Source of the DNA: Candidatus Rhodoblastus alkanivorans
GTDB lineage: Bacteria > Pseudomonadota > Alphaproteobacteria > Rhizobiales > Beijerinckiaceae
DNA length: 64,000 nucleotides
Reading direction: 5' to 3'
NCBI RefSeq assembly: GCF_022760755.1
Contig: NZ_JAIVFP010000001.1
Span: forward strand, 1,071,501-1,135,500
Part shown: positions 51,967 to 60,842 of the stretch, piece by piece
Position numbering within the stretch: position 1 is the stretch's first letter
How the letters are laid out: each line of letters opens with the position of its first letter
Translations under genes and position numbers: made by a program
Notes under the pieces: generated by a model
The model's input: the letters and a program-made list of their open reading frames with translations, nothing else
The model's database searches: none
Told to the model about the DNA's origin: nothing

Positions 51967-52522
51967 AGCTCTTTGCCGCCACGCGGTCGCGCGCCTCGAC
52001 GGTCAGCGCTTCGATGCGCTCCCCCAATTGATAGACGTTGTGGGTCAAAGCGATGTTGTGCTGCGCCAGTTCGTTGATCCGCTCGGTCAATTTGTTGTTC
52101 AGCTCCAGCATTTCGACTAGGAGGCAGGTCTGCTTGCGCATCTCCTCCTGGCGGTCCTCGCTGATCTTGTGGAGTTCCTCGCGATGCAGGGCGTCGGCCT
52201 CGCTATGCGCCTTGTCGCGGTCGGCCTGCCTTGTCTGCGCCAGCAGGATCAGCGGCGCCGCATAAGCGGCCTGGAGAGAAAAGGCGAGATTGAGCAGGAT
52301 GAAGGGATAGATGTCGAAATGGGTCCAGCCGGCGAGATTTATTCCCATCCAGGCCACGACGATGACGGACTGCCCGATCAGAAAGGTCGGCGTGCCGAAG
52401 AAGCGGGCGAAGCCCTCGGCTTTGAGTGCGAACCAGTCGTCGCCGAAGACGGAGTTGAGATGGGCGTGGGGGACGTGAAAGCGCCAGTAATGCCCTCCGG
52501 ACAATTTCTGCGAATCGCTCAC
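51965..52522 (-). CDS. DUF1003-family membrane protein, copy 1
   Basis: A 185-residue protein with a soluble N-terminus (F-G-D-D-W-F-A-L-K-A-E), a membrane helix (I-V-V-A-W-M-G-I-N-L-A), the DUF1003 signature F-D-I-Y-P-F-I-L-L-N-L-A-F-S-L-Q-A-A-Y-A-A-P-L-I-L-L-A-Q and a long C-terminal coiled coil (R-D-K-A-H-S-E-A-D-A). GTG 52522 was chosen because AGGAGG precedes it; the frame is open to 52561. It is a close paralogue of the next gene on the same strand; function unknown. Confidence 0.88.
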   Translation of the reverse strand: MSDSQKLSGGHYWRFHVPHAHLNSVFGDDWFALKAEGFARFFGTPTFLIGQSVIVVAWMGINLAGWTHFDIYPFILLNLAFSLQAAYAAPLILLAQTRQADRDKAHSEADALHREELHKISEDRQEEMRKQTCLLVEMLELNNKLTERINELAQHNIALTHNVYQLGERIEALTVEARDRVAAKS

Positions 52523-52606
52523 GGCGAACTCCTCCTGATCCAAATTCAGCCGGCCCGCCACGGCCGGGCGTTGTTTTGCGACACCGGGGCTCGGCTGCGA
52601 CGCCCT

Positions 52607-53167
52607 TCAGGCCTTCGCCGCCGACAGACGGTCGCGGAGATCGACGGTCAGGGCCTCGATGCGCTCCGCCAGCTCATGGACGGCGCCGGTCAAGGCGATG
52701 TTCTGCTGCGCCAGATTATTGATCTGTTCGGTCAATTTGTTGTTCTGGGCCATCATATCGACCAGGAGACAGGACTGCCGGTGCATTTCCTGCTGGCGTT
52801 CGTCGCTGACCTTGTGAAGTTCCTCGCGATGCAGGGCGTCGGCCTCGCTATGAGCCTTGTCGCGATCCGCCTGCCTTGTCTGCGCCAGCAGGATCAGCGG
52901 CGCCGCATAGGCGGCCTGGAGCGAAAAGGCGAGGTTGAGCAGGATGAAGGGATAGACGTCGAATTTGGTCCAGCCCGCGAGATTGATTCCTATCCAGGCC
53001 ATGACAATCACGGTCTGCGCGATCAGAAAGGTGGGCGTGCCGAAGAAGCGGGCGAAGGCCTCGGCCCTGAGCGCGAACCAGTCGTCGCCGAAAACCGAGT
53101 TGAGATGGCCGTGCGGGACGTGAAAGCGCCAAGGCCTGCGGTCCGCTATGGATTGCAATTCGCTCAT
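52607..53167 (-). CDS. DUF1003-family membrane protein, copy 2
   Basis: A 186-residue near-copy of the gene just downstream: identical blocks include V-F-G-D-D-W-F-A-L, P-F-I-L-L-N-L-A-F-S-L-Q-A-A-Y-A-A-P and A-Q-T-R-Q-A-D-R-D-K-A-H-S-E-A-D-A, with the C-terminal coil more diverged. ATG 53167 was taken over a long frame that extends into the mutase upstream region. The two genes are separated by 84 bp, so they probably arose by tandem duplication. Confidence 0.88.
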   Translation of the reverse strand: MSELQSIADRRPWRFHVPHGHLNSVFGDDWFALRAEAFARFFGTPTFLIAQTVIVMAWIGINLAGWTKFDVYPFILLNLAFSLQAAYAAPLILLAQTRQADRDKAHSEADALHREELHKVSDERQQEMHRQSCLLVDMMAQNNKLTEQINNLAQQNIALTGAVHELAERIEALTVDLRDRLSAAKA

Positions 53168-53318
53168 GGGAAGCCTCTTCCGTAATTTCGCGCAACATGC
53201 CACAGGCGCGGCGGGGACCGCCATCGCCTTCTCCGGCGGCCCGCGCCTTCGACAAAGGACATCTGGCGCCGCAGCGCGCAAAATGGCAAAAGGGCTCAAA
53301 CGCTTCAGGAGACCAAGC

Positions 53319-55136
53319 ATGGCAGCGACCGAGCAAGCCGCGCCCTTCACCGACGCCTTCCCCGCCGCATCCAAGGAGCAATGGCGCCAGAAGGTTGAAG
53401 CCACCCTCAAAGGGGCGCCGCTGCAGAAGCTCGTTGGCAGGACCTATGATGGTTCGGACGTCCAGCCGCTCTATCCTCGCGCAGCCGGGAAGCCCCGCGC
53501 CTTCCGCGCCGCGGGCGACTGGTCGGTTGTCGCCCGCCTCGACCATCCCGAGGCCGCCGCCGCCAATGACCTCGCCCTGACCGATCTCGAAAACGGCGCC
53601 GACGGGCTGCAGATCGTCTTTGCCGGCTCGCTCGGCGCCTGCGGCTTCGGCCTCAAGGACAGCGCGGCTTTAGGCGCGGCGCTCGATGGCGTTCATCTCG
53701 ACGCCGGCCTGCGCGTCGTGCTCGACCTCCCGGCCGAAGGGCAGGCGCCGGTCGCGGCTCTGCTCGATCTCGTCGCCGCGCGCGGCTATGATCCCGCAAA
53801 ACTCGACATTTCCGTCGGGCTCGATCCGATCGGCGCGGCGGGAGCGCGCGGCTCCGCGCTCGACTGGAGCCGGGAGGGGCCGAAACTCGCGGAACAGGCG
53901 AAAAATCTCGCCGCAAAAGGCTTTGCCAAAAACCTGATCTGCGCCGACGGCCGCGTGGTCCATGCCGCCGGCGGCTCGCCCGCCCAGGAACTGGCCTTTG
54001 CGCTGGCCTCCGCCCTCGCCGCGCTCCGGGCGCTGGAAGCGGCCGACGTCGATCTCGACGACGCGAGAAAAATGATCGAATTCCGCCTCGCCGCCGACGC
54101 CGACGAATTTTTGACCATCGCCAAGTTCCGCGCTTTGCGCCGGCAGTGGGCGGGGATCGAGCGCGCCTGCGGCCTCGAAGCGAAGCCCATCCGCATCCAT
54201 GCCGAAACCGCGTGGCGGATGATGACGCGGCGCGATCCCTGGGTGAACCTGCTGCGCGCCACTGTCGCGGTGTTCTCGGCCGGGCTCGGTGGCGCCGATT
54301 CGGTCTCGGTCCTGCCCTTCACCCAGGCGCTCGGCCTGCCAGACGCCTTCGCCCGCCGCCTCGCCCGCAACACCCAGCTGGTGCTTCTGGAAGAGTCCAA
54401 TCTCGGCAAGGTCGCCGACCCCGCCGCGGGCGCCGGGGGGCTCGAGGCTTTGACCGATGCTTTGGTCGAGCGCTCCTATGCCCTGTTCCAGGATGTCGAG
54501 AAAACCGGGGGCCTGCCCAGGGCGCTCGAAAGCGGCGCCTTTCAGGCGGAGGTGGCGAGGACGGCGGAAAGCAGGACGACCAATGTCGCGCGCCGCAAGG
54601 AGGCGCTGACCGGCGTCAGCGAATTTCCCGACATCCACGAGAAACAGGTCGCTGTGCTTTTGCCCGCGCCGGCTGCGCCTGCGGCGGGCGAAAAGGCGCT
54701 GGCGCCGCATCGCGTCGCGGAGCCTTTCGAGGCCTTGCGCGACCTGGCTGAGTCGCATTCTTCGCGGCCGAAAATTTTCCTCGCCAATCTCGGTCCGGTC
54801 GCGGCCTTTACTGCCCGCGCCACTTTCGCCAAGAATTTCTTCGAGGCGGGCGGCATTGAGGCGCTCGGCAATGACGGCTTCGCCGACGGGGCCGCGCTCG
54901 CCGAGGGTTTCAAGGCCAGCGGCGCCAAGCTCGCGGTGCTGTGCTCCTCCGACACGGTCTATGCCGAGAGAGGACTGGAGGCGGCAAAAGCCCTCGCCGA
55001 GGCCGGGGCGCATCTTTATCTCGCCGGGCGTCCCGGCGAGATGGAGACGCAATGGCGCGCGGCCGGCGTCCGCAATTTTATCTTCGTCGGCGCCGATGTG
55101 CTGACGCAATTGCGCGAGGCTTTGCAGGCGGCGTGA
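53319..55136 (+). CDS. mutA: Methylmalonyl-CoA mutase small (non-catalytic) subunit
   Basis: Partner of the B12-dependent large subunit, which interconverts methylmalonyl-CoA and succinyl-CoA, a step of propionate use and of the ethylmalonyl-CoA pathway. The 605-residue protein has a TIM-barrel-like domain (I-H-A-E-T-A-W-R-M-M-T-R-R-D-P-W-V-N-L-L-R near 290) and a degenerate cobalamin-binding fold at the C-terminus that lacks the D-x-H-x-x-G motif, as expected for the small subunit. AGGAG stands eight bases before ATG 53319. The large subunit gene is not in the window. Confidence 0.9.
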   Translation: MAATEQAAPFTDAFPAASKEQWRQKVEATLKGAPLQKLVGRTYDGSDVQPLYPRAAGKPRAFRAAGDWSVVARLDHPEAAAANDLALTDLENGADGLQIVFAGSLGACGFGLKDSAALGAALDGVHLDAGLRVVLDLPAEGQAPVAALLDLVAARGYDPAKLDISVGLDPIGAAGARGSALDWSREGPKLAEQAKNLAAKGFAKNLICADGRVVHAAGGSPAQELAFALASALAALRALEAADVDLDDARKMIEFRLAADADEFLTIAKFRALRRQWAGIERACGLEAKPIRIHAETAWRMMTRRDPWVNLLRATVAVFSAGLGGADSVSVLPFTQALGLPDAFARRLARNTQLVLLEESNLGKVADPAAGAGGLEALTDALVERSYALFQDVEKTGGLPRALESGAFQAEVARTAESRTTNVARRKEALTGVSEFPDIHEKQVAVLLPAPAAPAAGEKALAPHRVAEPFEALRDLAESHSSRPKIFLANLGPVAAFTARATFAKNFFEAGGIEALGNDGFADGAALAEGFKASGAKLAVLCSSDTVYAERGLEAAKALAEAGAHLYLAGRPGEMETQWRAAGVRNFIFVGADVLTQLREALQAA

Positions 55137-55257
55137 CTTTTTTGCGGCGCCCGGGAAAATTTCGCGCCGGGTGAAGCATATGATGCTTTGCATTTGGCGC
55201 GAAGCATGCGACCGAACCCCCGTTCCGTTTATGGCTGCTGCCCCGGGAGTTCGGTCC

Positions 55258-55611
55258 GTGCGCGCGAAATTCCTTGCCGCTGGTTTGCTTCTGCTATCGT
55301 CCTTTTCCGCCGCCGCCCAGTCGAGTCATGACGGGCGCTGGAGCGTCGACGCCGAGACCACCGTCGGCAATTGCCAGCGCACGGCCCAATCGGTGGTGAC
55401 GGTCAAGGATAACCGCGTCGTTGGCGTCGGTGCGCAAGGCGTCCAGGCCTGGGGCTATATCGACGACACGAACACCGTCGTCGTCCGCCTCACCCAGGGC
55501 GACCATGTCCTGCGCGCCGACGGCGCCGTCAAGGGCGATAGGGCCTCCGGCCCCTGGTCGTCCAACACCGATTTCTGCGGCGGCCGCTGGACGGCGCACA
55601 AGATCGACTGA
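55258..55611 (+). CDS. Small secreted protein, unknown function
   Basis: From GTG 55258 (GGGAG upstream) the product is 117 residues with a signal peptide (hydrophobic F-L-A-A-G-L-L-L-L-S-S-F-S-A-A-A, cleavage after AQ). The mature part begins S-S-H-D-G-R-W-S-V-D and contains G-N-C-Q and F-C-G-G-R-W, two Cys likely forming a disulfide, with repeated beta-strand patterning (R-V-V-G-V-G). No named family was recognised. ATG 55231 is an alternative start. Confidence 0.6.
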   Translation: MRAKFLAAGLLLLSSFSAAAQSSHDGRWSVDAETTVGNCQRTAQSVVTVKDNRVVGVGAQGVQAWGYIDDTNTVVVRLTQGDHVLRADGAVKGDRASGPWSSNTDFCGGRWTAHKID

Positions 55612-55648
55612 CGCTTGCGGGCGCGGCGCCGGGCGTTATGTTGAACAA

Positions 55649-56602
55649 ATGAACGAGTCCGGCCAGCCCCCTGAAAAGACCCGCGAAAGTTTGGACGAGG
55701 CGCCGCGCTTCGATCTCGCCTTCGACGCGTCTGCCGGGCGGCTTCTGCGCGTCTCGCCTCTGGTCCGGCGCATCGTCGCGCCCAATCCGGGGCCTTTCAC
55801 CTTCACCGGAACCTGCACCTACGTCATCGGCGAGGGCGAAGTCGCCGTGGTCGATCCGGGCCCGGATCTGCCGGCCCATGTCGAGGCGCTGCTGGACGCC
55901 CTCAAGGGCGAAAAGGTCGCGGCGATCGCCGTCACCCACACCCATCGCGACCATTCGCCCGCCGCCCGCCATCTGCAACAGGCGACCGGCGCCGAAATCA
56001 TCGGCTGCGCGCCGCATCATTCCGCCCGCGACCTGGTTTTGGGCGAAATCAACAAACTCGACGCCGCCAACGACCTCGACCACAAGCCCGACCGGGCGCT
56101 TGCCGACGGCGACGTCTGGCAGGGAGCCGGTTTTGCCTTGCGCGCCGTGGCGACCCCCGGCCACACCATGAATCACGTCTGTTTGGAACTGGTCGAGGAA
56201 AAGGCTCTTTTCACCGGCGACCATATCATGGGCTGGTCCACCTCGATCGTCGCTCCGCCCGACGGCGCCATGCGGCTTTACATGGACTCGCTCGAAAAGC
56301 TGCGCGCTTACGACCATGACGTCTATTGGCCGGGACATGGCGGGCCTGTGACCCAGCCGCAGCGTTTTGTGCGCGCCTTGCTCCATCATCGTCGCGCGCG
56401 CGAAAAATCCATTCTCGCCGCGCTCGGCGGCGGCGCGCTCGCCGTGCCGGAGATTGTGGAAAAAGTCTATGAAAAACTCGATCCGCGCCTCATTGGCGCG
56501 GCGGCGCTCTCGACCTTCGCCCATCTCGAAGATCTTTTCGCCCGCGGGCTCGTTCAGACGGAAGCGCCGCCGCAGCTTGGCGGGCGCTTCCGCCTCGCCT
56601 GA
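55649..56602 (+). CDS. Metallo-beta-lactamase-fold hydrolase (LACTB2-like)
   Basis: A 317-residue cytoplasmic hydrolase. The zinc motif is H-T-H-R-D-H (near 103), with further ligands in G-H-T-M-N-H and T-G-D-H-I-M-G, and a P-G-H-G-G-P strand. The C-terminal part (V-E-K-V-Y-E-K-L-D-P-R-L-I) is the winged-helix-like tail found in LACTB2 and related nucleases. Ends at the same point as the convergent DUF1499 gene. Substrate unknown; nucleic acid or thioester are possibilities. Confidence 0.85.
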   Translation: MNESGQPPEKTRESLDEAPRFDLAFDASAGRLLRVSPLVRRIVAPNPGPFTFTGTCTYVIGEGEVAVVDPGPDLPAHVEALLDALKGEKVAAIAVTHTHRDHSPAARHLQQATGAEIIGCAPHHSARDLVLGEINKLDAANDLDHKPDRALADGDVWQGAGFALRAVATPGHTMNHVCLELVEEKALFTGDHIMGWSTSIVAPPDGAMRLYMDSLEKLRAYDHDVYWPGHGGPVTQPQRFVRALLHHRRAREKSILAALGGGALAVPEIVEKVYEKLDPRLIGAAALSTFAHLEDLFARGLVQTEAPPQLGGRFRLA

Positions 56603-57451
56603 TCAGTCGGAACTGTCTTGGTCCGAAAGCGCGTCGCTCAGCTTGCCGATCAGACTGGCCCCGGCGCCCAGATCGTTGGGCAGATAGCGGGTCGCAGCCC
56701 GCATGTCGACGACGGTCTCGTCATCGCCCGGACCCAGGCGAATGGCGATCGCCACCGGCAGATGAAGGGCGGGAGAAAAGGCGAGCGCCTCGATATGGCC
56801 TTCCGGCCTTTTGGCGCCGCCCGGCTGGATTTCGTCGAGAATTTTCCAATGCAAGCCCTGCACTGCCTCGTGGGTGGCGCGGAAGGCCTCATCCATTTCC
56901 ATGTCGAGCGTGATCGAAGCAACATCGGGATAGGCGGCGAGTTGCCCCTGCCCACGCGCGGAATTGAACGGCGCAGGAGTCCAGCCGCCGCGCGCCGCGA
57001 CGACCTCGGGCGTGGTCAGGAAGGCCGGCGGATCGTCGACATCGGTGGAAATATCGGCGAGCCAGGGAGGAGAGCCGGCGGAATAGATCAGCCAGGCCGG
57101 ATAGGGCAGGAGCAGGCTCACCAGCGCCAGGGTCGTGACAATGCGCGACACGCCGCGCCGTCCCCGGACCCAGATCGAGGCCGACGCGGCGAGGGCGACA
57201 ACGATCGCCAACGCCGCGAACGAGACCGCCGCCAGAAAGAAGAACAGCCCGACGCCTGGATCGGGGACCGAATTGGGGCGGAAGGTCAGAACTGCGAAAA
57301 AGCGCGCCAGCGCCCCGCGCGCATGGGCGGCGACCAAAGCGAGGACGGCTAAAGCCAAGGACGATTTGGCGAGTTTGGTCGAGAGGATCGCCAGGCGCGA
57401 CTCCGGCTCCTCGACATTCAGGCGCCGCAAGGCGCTGTCCATTCCACCCAT
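56603..57451 (-). CDS. DUF1499-family membrane protein
   Basis: A 282-residue protein with an N-terminal segment, three hydrophobic helices (about residues 22-40, 60-83 and 94-115) and a C-terminal DUF1499 domain ([16 protein letters not shown]...[10 protein letters not shown]). Its stop TGA shares a TGATCA palindrome with the stop of the convergent hydrolase gene, so the two coding regions abut. ATG 57451 is the best start, ATG 57442 is an alternative. Function unknown. Confidence 0.8.
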   Translation of the reverse strand: MGGMDSALRRLNVEEPESRLAILSTKLAKSSLALAVLALVAAHARGALARFFAVLTFRPNSVPDPGVGLFFFLAAVSFAALAIVVALAASASIWVRGRRGVSRIVTTLALVSLLLPYPAWLIYSAGSPPWLADISTDVDDPPAFLTTPEVVAARGGWTPAPFNSARGQGQLAAYPDVASITLDMEMDEAFRATHEAVQGLHWKILDEIQPGGAKRPEGHIEALAFSPALHLPVAIAIRLGPGDDETVVDMRAATRYLPNDLGAGASLIGKLSDALSDQDSSD

Positions 57452-57582
57452 GTCCCGCCAATCGCCCAAATCGCGCTGTTTCCGTGGTATCGCGGCCCGG
57501 GCCGGGACGCAAGAGCCGCCGATTTGGCCTTTCACGCGCTTTGGGGTTAGAAATCGGCTTTCCTTCCGACGAACCGGCCACC

Positions 57583-58692
57583 ATGTCGCACAATACATTC
57601 GGGCATCTCTTCCGCGTCACCACTTTCGGCGAGAGCCACGGTCCTGCGCTTGGCTGCGTCGTGGACGGCTGCCCCTCGCGCATCCCGCTCGAAGCGGCGG
57701 AAATCCAGAAATACCTCGACCTGCGGCGCCCGGGTCAATCGCGCTTCACCACCCAGCGCCAGGAGCCGGACGCGGTGAAAATCCTCTCCGGCGTGATGAC
57801 CGGCGACGATGGCGCGCAGATGACCACCGGGACGCCGATCGCGCTGATGATCGAGAATACCGACCAGCGCTCGAAGGATTACGGGGAGATCAAGGATTCC
57901 TATCGCCCTGGCCACGCCGATTATGTCTATGACGTCAAATATGGATTCCGCGATTATCGTGGCGGCGGGCGGTCTTCGGCGCGCGAAACCGCGGCGCGGG
58001 TGGCGGCGGGAGCCGTGGCGCGAAAAATCATTCCCGGCGTGAAAATCCGCGCCGCTCTTGTGCAGGTCGGGGCGAAAAAGATCGATCGTTCGCGCTGGGA
58101 CTGGGACGAGGTTTCGCGCAACCAGCTGTTCTGCCCCGACCCCGTCGCGGCGGTCGAATGGGCGGATTATCTCGACGACATTCGCAAAGCCGGCTCCTCG
58201 ATCGGCGCGGTGCTGGAGGTCGTGGCCGAGGGCGTCCCGCCCGGCTGGGGCGCGCCGATCTATGGCAAGCTCGACGCCGATCTCGCGGCGGCGCTGATGT
58301 CGATCAACGCCGTCAAGGGCGTGGAGATCGGCGACGGTTTCGCCTCCGCCGAACTGACCGGCGAGGAAAACGCCGATGAAATGCGCGCCGGCAACGACGG
58401 GCCGGCTTTTCTGGCCAATCACGCCGGGGGCATTCTCGGCGGCGTTTCCACCGGCCAGCCGATCGTCGCGCGTTTCGCGGTCAAGCCGACCTCCTCGATC
58501 CTCACTCCCCGCCGCTCGGTGGACCGCTATGGCGCCGAGGTGGAGCTGCGCACAAAAGGCCGCCACGACCCCTGCGTCGGCGTGCGCGCCGCTCCGATTG
58601 CGGAAGCCATGGTCGCCTGCGTGCTGGCCGACCATTTCCTGCGGCATCGCGGCCAGCAGGGCGGGGGACATGCCTGGCCTTTTACGCGGTGA
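57583..58692 (+). CDS. aroC: Chorismate synthase
   Basis: Last step of the shikimate pathway, converting EPSP to chorismate with reduced FMN. The 369-residue protein carries the family signatures G-E-S-H-G-P-A-L-G near 15, Y-R-P-G-H-A-D near 107 and R-S-S-A-R-E-T near 130, with C-terminal G-G-H-A-W-P. A full-length enzyme; the 132 bp upstream would hold divergent promoters for aroC and the DUF1499 gene. Confidence 0.96.
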   Translation: MSHNTFGHLFRVTTFGESHGPALGCVVDGCPSRIPLEAAEIQKYLDLRRPGQSRFTTQRQEPDAVKILSGVMTGDDGAQMTTGTPIALMIENTDQRSKDYGEIKDSYRPGHADYVYDVKYGFRDYRGGGRSSARETAARVAAGAVARKIIPGVKIRAALVQVGAKKIDRSRWDWDEVSRNQLFCPDPVAAVEWADYLDDIRKAGSSIGAVLEVVAEGVPPGWGAPIYGKLDADLAAALMSINAVKGVEIGDGFASAELTGEENADEMRAGNDGPAFLANHAGGILGGVSTGQPIVARFAVKPTSSILTPRRSVDRYGAEVELRTKGRHDPCVGVRAAPIAEAMVACVLADHFLRHRGQQGGGHAWPFTR

Positions 58693-58698
58693 AACGGA

Positions 58699-59475
58699 TC
58701 ACGGCGTCGTTTTCACCACACCAACCATCGGCCCGAGCGGCACGGCGAAATCGTTGCGGCCGAGATTGGGCGCGTAAAGCGCGGAAACCGAGCCGTCGAG
58801 GAAGAGGGCGTTGTTGCATCGGAGCACGTCGCGGAACAGCCCGGCGAATTGATGGAAAGTCACAGGCTGGTTCGAAATGGCGAAAAGCACTTCGCCCGCG
58901 CGGCCGATGCCGACGCCGTTCCTGATCTTTTCGGACACGCCGTCGGCGTTGATGCGCGGGTGAATGTGGCCGTTGACCACCAGCATCGGGCCGGACTGGG
59001 AGGCGTATGCCGCATGGGGCCGCTGGCTCAGGAACTGCGAGGTCTCCATCACCCCCGCATAGCCTGGGCCGAAATAAAACACGCCATTGGGCTTGAGATG
59101 GAAATTGCCGGACCCGGAGCGGGTGTTCGCGCGCTTCATCTCGACGCCCTTCTCTATATAGAGGCCGATGGGCGCCTGTTTGTCATTATACATGCCGGCG
59201 TTCATCGCGAAGACCAGTTTTTCCCCCGGCGCCAGCGTGGCCGCGGCGGCCGCGAAACTCCCCAAGGGCTGGCCATTCGGCCCCCGCCAGAACAGGCGCA
59301 GGTCGTCTGTCTTCGGATCGAAGCGGCAGATCGTATAGGACCGGTCCTCCGCCCTGAGATCGGCGCAGGGCGCGGCGATCGCCGGCGGAGCGAAAGGGAA
59401 AGGAAACGCCCCAGCGGAAGGGGCCAGCAGCAAGGCCAGGCCGACACCAGCGCCAAAACTAAAAATGTTCCGCAT
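58699..59475 (-). CDS. Exported DUF2233 (phosphodiester glycosidase-like) protein
   Basis: A 258-residue protein with a signal peptide (about 1-23, cleavage after AGA). The NAGPA/DUF2233 fold is shown by V-F-A-M-N-A-G-M-Y, S-G-S-G-N-F-H-L-K-P-N-G-V, A-S-Q-S-G-P-M-L-V-V-N-G and A-L-F-L-D-G-S-V-S. Members cleave phosphodiester-linked sugars. The gene is convergent to aroC and divergent from the HTH-RibBA gene, sharing its 59-bp promoter region. Confidence 0.82.
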   Translation of the reverse strand: MRNIFSFGAGVGLALLLAPSAGAFPFPFAPPAIAAPCADLRAEDRSYTICRFDPKTDDLRLFWRGPNGQPLGSFAAAAATLAPGEKLVFAMNAGMYNDKQAPIGLYIEKGVEMKRANTRSGSGNFHLKPNGVFYFGPGYAGVMETSQFLSQRPHAAYASQSGPMLVVNGHIHPRINADGVSEKIRNGVGIGRAGEVLFAISNQPVTFHQFAGLFRDVLRCNNALFLDGSVSALYAPNLGRNDFAVPLGPMVGVVKTTP

Positions 59476-59491
59476 CTTTCTCCCGACAGAA

Positions 59492-59508
59492 TTTTAGCAT
59501 TGCTAAAA
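59492..59508. promoter_or_regulatory. Palindromic operator between DUF2233 and HTH-RibBA genes
   Basis: TTTTAGCA and TGCTAAAA flank a single T: a perfect 17-bp dyad, 26 bp upstream of the RibBA fusion start and 16 bp upstream of the DUF2233 start. A half-site TTTAGC follows at 59520-59525. Such short TAGCA-N-TGCTA dyads suit small helix-turn-helix repressors. The fused HTH domain of the adjacent gene is an obvious candidate binder; this is inferred. Confidence 0.65.
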
Positions 59509-59534
59509 ACCCAATTTCCTTTAGCTTCTCTTCC

Positions 59535-60842
59535 ATGAAGCTGGCGGATTGGTTGCGCAAATCCGGCGTGAGCCGGGTCGAGTTCTCGCGGCGGCTTGGC
59601 CTGACGCCCGGCGCCGTGACCCAGCTCTGCAATCAGCAAAGCGTCTGGATGTCGCGCGAGACGGCCCAGGCCATCGCGCGCGAGACTCGCGGCGCGGTGA
59701 CGCCGAACGACTTTCTGCCTGAGGTCGGCGACGAGGACAAGGGAGGGGGCCAGGTGAGCCATCAAGCGACGCATTCGGTGACCCAAGCCATAGAGGCGAT
59801 CAAGCGCGGCGAAATCGTCGTCGTGACCGACGACGACGACCGCGAGAACGAAGGCGATCTGGTGATGGCGGCGAGCCTGTGCACGCCGGAGAAAATGGCC
59901 TTCATCATCCGAAATTGCTGCGGCATCGTCTGCGCGCCCTTGAGCGGGGTCGAGGCGCGGCGCCTGCATCTGACGCCGATGGTGGCCGAAAACGACGCGC
60001 CGCTCGGCACCGCCTTCACCGTTTCCGTGGACGTCAAGCACGGTCTGACCACCGGCATCTCCGCCGAACAGCGCGCCAATACCGTGCGGGGGCTCGCCAA
60101 CAACAATCTCGGCGCCAATGATTTCGTCCGTCCCGGCCATGTCTTTCCGCTGGTCGCGCGCGAGGGTGGGGTGCTGATGCGCTCCGGCCATACCGAAGCC
60201 GCGGTCGATCTCTGCACGCTCGCCGGCCTGCCGCCGATCGGCGTGATCTGCGAACTCGCCAATGACGACGGTACGGTGATGGTCGGGCCTCAGATCGCCG
60301 GCTTCGCCGAGAAACACAATCTCAGGCAGATTTCGGTGGCGGACCTCATCGCCTATCGCCAGGCGCGCGAAAAACTTGTGGAAAGGGTCGCCGCCTTCCC
60401 TGTGCAGACGCGCTTCGGCGAATTCGCCGGCTACGCCTATGTCACGCCTTTCGATTCGGTCCAGCATTTCGCCCTCGTCGCCGGCGAGATCGGCGAGGGC
60501 CGCGACATTCCGGCCCGCCTCCATCGCGCCGACATTCTCGGCGACGTGTTCGGTGGCGGCCTTGCGATCAATTCCGCGCTCGAATCCTTCGCCGGGCACG
60601 GACGCGGCGTGCTGGTCTATCTTCGCGACGGCGCCGCCGGCGTGCCGGCCAATCTCGTCGGCCAGCAGGAGACGGGATCCCAGACCGAGCGCGCCCGCAA
60701 TTGGCTCGACATCGGCGTCGGCGCCCAGATCCTGCGCGATCTCGGGGTTTCCTCGATCCGCCTGCGCACCAAGGCGCCGCGCAAATATGTCGGCCTTTCG
60801 GGCTTTGGCATCGAAATCACCGGCACGGAGGACGGCTATTGA
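59535..60842 (+). CDS. ribBA: RibBA-like riboflavin enzyme with N-terminal helix-turn-helix domain
   Basis: A 435-residue fusion. Residues 1-65 form a YdaS/Cro-like helix-turn-helix (M-K-L-A-D-W-L-R-K-S-G-V-S-R-V-E-F-S-R-R, then T-P-G-A-V-T-Q-L-C). About 75-280 is 3,4-dihydroxy-2-butanone-4-phosphate synthase with the D-D-D-D-R-E-N-E-G-D-L acids, R-S-G-H-T-E-A and C-x-x-x-x-x. The C-terminus aligns with GTP cyclohydrolase II but lacks its zinc cysteines (H-R-A-D-I-L-G-D-V-F-G-G-G in place of a C...C-D-C segment), so that step is probably lost. An in-frame GTG at 59754 with GGGAGG upstream could yield a domain-free enzyme; ATG 59535 has no clear ribosome site. Confidence 0.85.
   Translation: MKLADWLRKSGVSRVEFSRRLGLTPGAVTQLCNQQSVWMSRETAQAIARETRGAVTPNDFLPEVGDEDKGGGQVSHQATHSVTQAIEAIKRGEIVVVTDDDDRENEGDLVMAASLCTPEKMAFIIRNCCGIVCAPLSGVEARRLHLTPMVAENDAPLGTAFTVSVDVKHGLTTGISAEQRANTVRGLANNNLGANDFVRPGHVFPLVAREGGVLMRSGHTEAAVDLCTLAGLPPIGVICELANDDGTVMVGPQIAGFAEKHNLRQISVADLIAYRQAREKLVERVAAFPVQTRFGEFAGYAYVTPFDSVQHFALVAGEIGEGRDIPARLHRADILGDVFGGGLAINSALESFAGHGRGVLVYLRDGAAGVPANLVGQQETGSQTERARNWLDIGVGAQILRDLGVSSIRLRTKAPRKYVGLSGFGIEITGTEDGY

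Noticed and set aside
53148-53318. Upstream in-frame extension of the mutase subunit (from 53148)
   Set aside because: It overlaps the divergent DUF1003 promoter region and has no family resemblance; AGGAG before ATG 53319 is decisive.
57583-60842. FMN riboswitch before the RibBA gene
   Set aside because: Only 59 bp separate the RibBA start from the divergent DUF2233 start, too little for an FMN aptamer; a palindrome occupies that space instead.
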